64,000 nucleotides of DNA from Anniella stebbinsi (Eukaryota > Chordata > Lepidosauria > Squamata > Anniellidae). Location: positions 28,225,501 through 28,289,500 of the forward strand of contig JARDYH010000006.1 in the NCBI GenBank assembly GCA_029215795.1. Reading direction: 5' to 3'. The position numbers and the translations under genes were made by a program. The notes under the pieces are model-generated. The model was not told the origin of the DNA. It did not search any database and saw only the letters and a program-made list of their open reading frames with translations. This document shows positions 63,851 to 64,000 of the stretch, piece by piece. Each line of letters starts with the position of its first letter. Position 1 is the first letter of the stretch.

Positions 63851-63950
63851 TATTAGTAGTAGTAGTAGTATCCTGCCTTTTGCCCAATGCTGGGCCTCAG
63901 GGCAGCCTTACAAAACTAAAACATATAAGCTAAAACCTATAAATAGGAAT
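63851..63950 (-). mobile_element. (TAG)n and reversed LINE tail
   Basis: TAG units at 63852-63871 are followed by ATCCTGCCTTTTGCCCAATG, CTGGGCCTCAGGGCAGCC, the reverse of an L2-like 3' end comparable with 37470-37510. Its microsatellite lies at the 3' side of the LINE, as in other copies. Confidence 0.65.
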
Positions 63951-63954
63951 ATAC

Positions 63955-64000
63955 TAGGCTGACCATATGAAAAGGAGGACAGGGCTCATGTAACTTTAAC
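63955..64000 (+). mobile_element. TGACCATATG-type hAT foldback, copy e (cut by window end)
   Basis: TAGGCTGACCATATGAAAAG, GAGGACAGGGCTCATGTAAC, TTTAAC matches the left end of copies b and c. The remainder lies outside the window. Confidence 0.85.

Overview
This window looks like non-coding DNA from a vertebrate nuclear genome, most probably a squamate reptile (lizard or snake). The evidence is its repeat content: CR1-type LINE pieces with FADD-box reverse transcriptase remnants and TTCTTATGTTCTTA or ATTCTATGATTC tails; L2-like LINE 3' ends in (TAA)n or (TAAA)n; two tRNA-derived SINE types resembling squamate SINEs; a 5S-rRNA-derived SINE with a CR1 tail; and many non-autonomous hAT-type DNA transposons. 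I found no intact host gene, exon series, functional tRNA or rRNA gene, or CRISPR array. The long open frames lie in GC-rich transposon DNA that is open on both strands, or in broken LINE sequence. The species assignment is inference; no database was searched.

The most distinctive content is a family of GC-rich foldback elements at 7899-9409, 9592-10917, 20246-21070, 21805-23114 and, strongly diverged, 43346-43943. All five begin TAGGG and end CCCTA, and each is bounded by its own perfect 8-bp target-site duplication (TSD), as expected for hAT transposition. Inside are nested hairpins: a palindrome around CTTGCAAG or CATTGCAATG flanked by GCCGCCAT/ATGGCGGC, then one to four palindromes of about 135-190 bp, each framed by CTTACCT-type and AGGTAAG-type ends and mostly centred on TGATGACATCA. 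Copies 1, 2 and 4 are nearly identical but differ in hairpin number, suggesting recent activity. Copies 1 and 2 lie 182 bp apart, copies 3 and 4 735 bp apart.

Layout. 0-7.6 kb: mostly unique AT-rich DNA with one reversed tRNA-SINE, the 5S-SINE (3.74-3.93 kb), a reversed CR1 3' end (5.6-6.2 kb) and a possible conserved non-coding block (4.2-4.8 kb). 7.6-11.3 kb: GC-rich elements 1 and 2, a microsatellite and a CAGTGG-type hAT MITE. 13-19.9 kb: L2, hAT, SINE and small foldback repeats. 19.9-23.1 kb: GC-rich elements 3 and 4 in older repeats. 25-31.6 kb: several unclassified families, three CR1 pieces (best at 28.74-29.96 kb) and a tandem array of units of about 270 bp. 33.7-41.4 kb: hAT foldbacks, L2 LINEs, a GAA microsatellite and an inverted duplication. 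43-49.9 kb: GC-rich element 5, a SINE split by two MITEs and a CR1 split by two 3-bp-TSD MITEs. 50-64 kb: largely unique, with a pair of TAAGGTGACC-type hAT elements, an inverted pair of one repeat family and a further foldback cut by the window end.

The elements form a layered record. MITEs sit inside LINEs and SINEs, so the interrupted host gives relative age and in several cases an inferred empty site. No genes here work together in a pathway.
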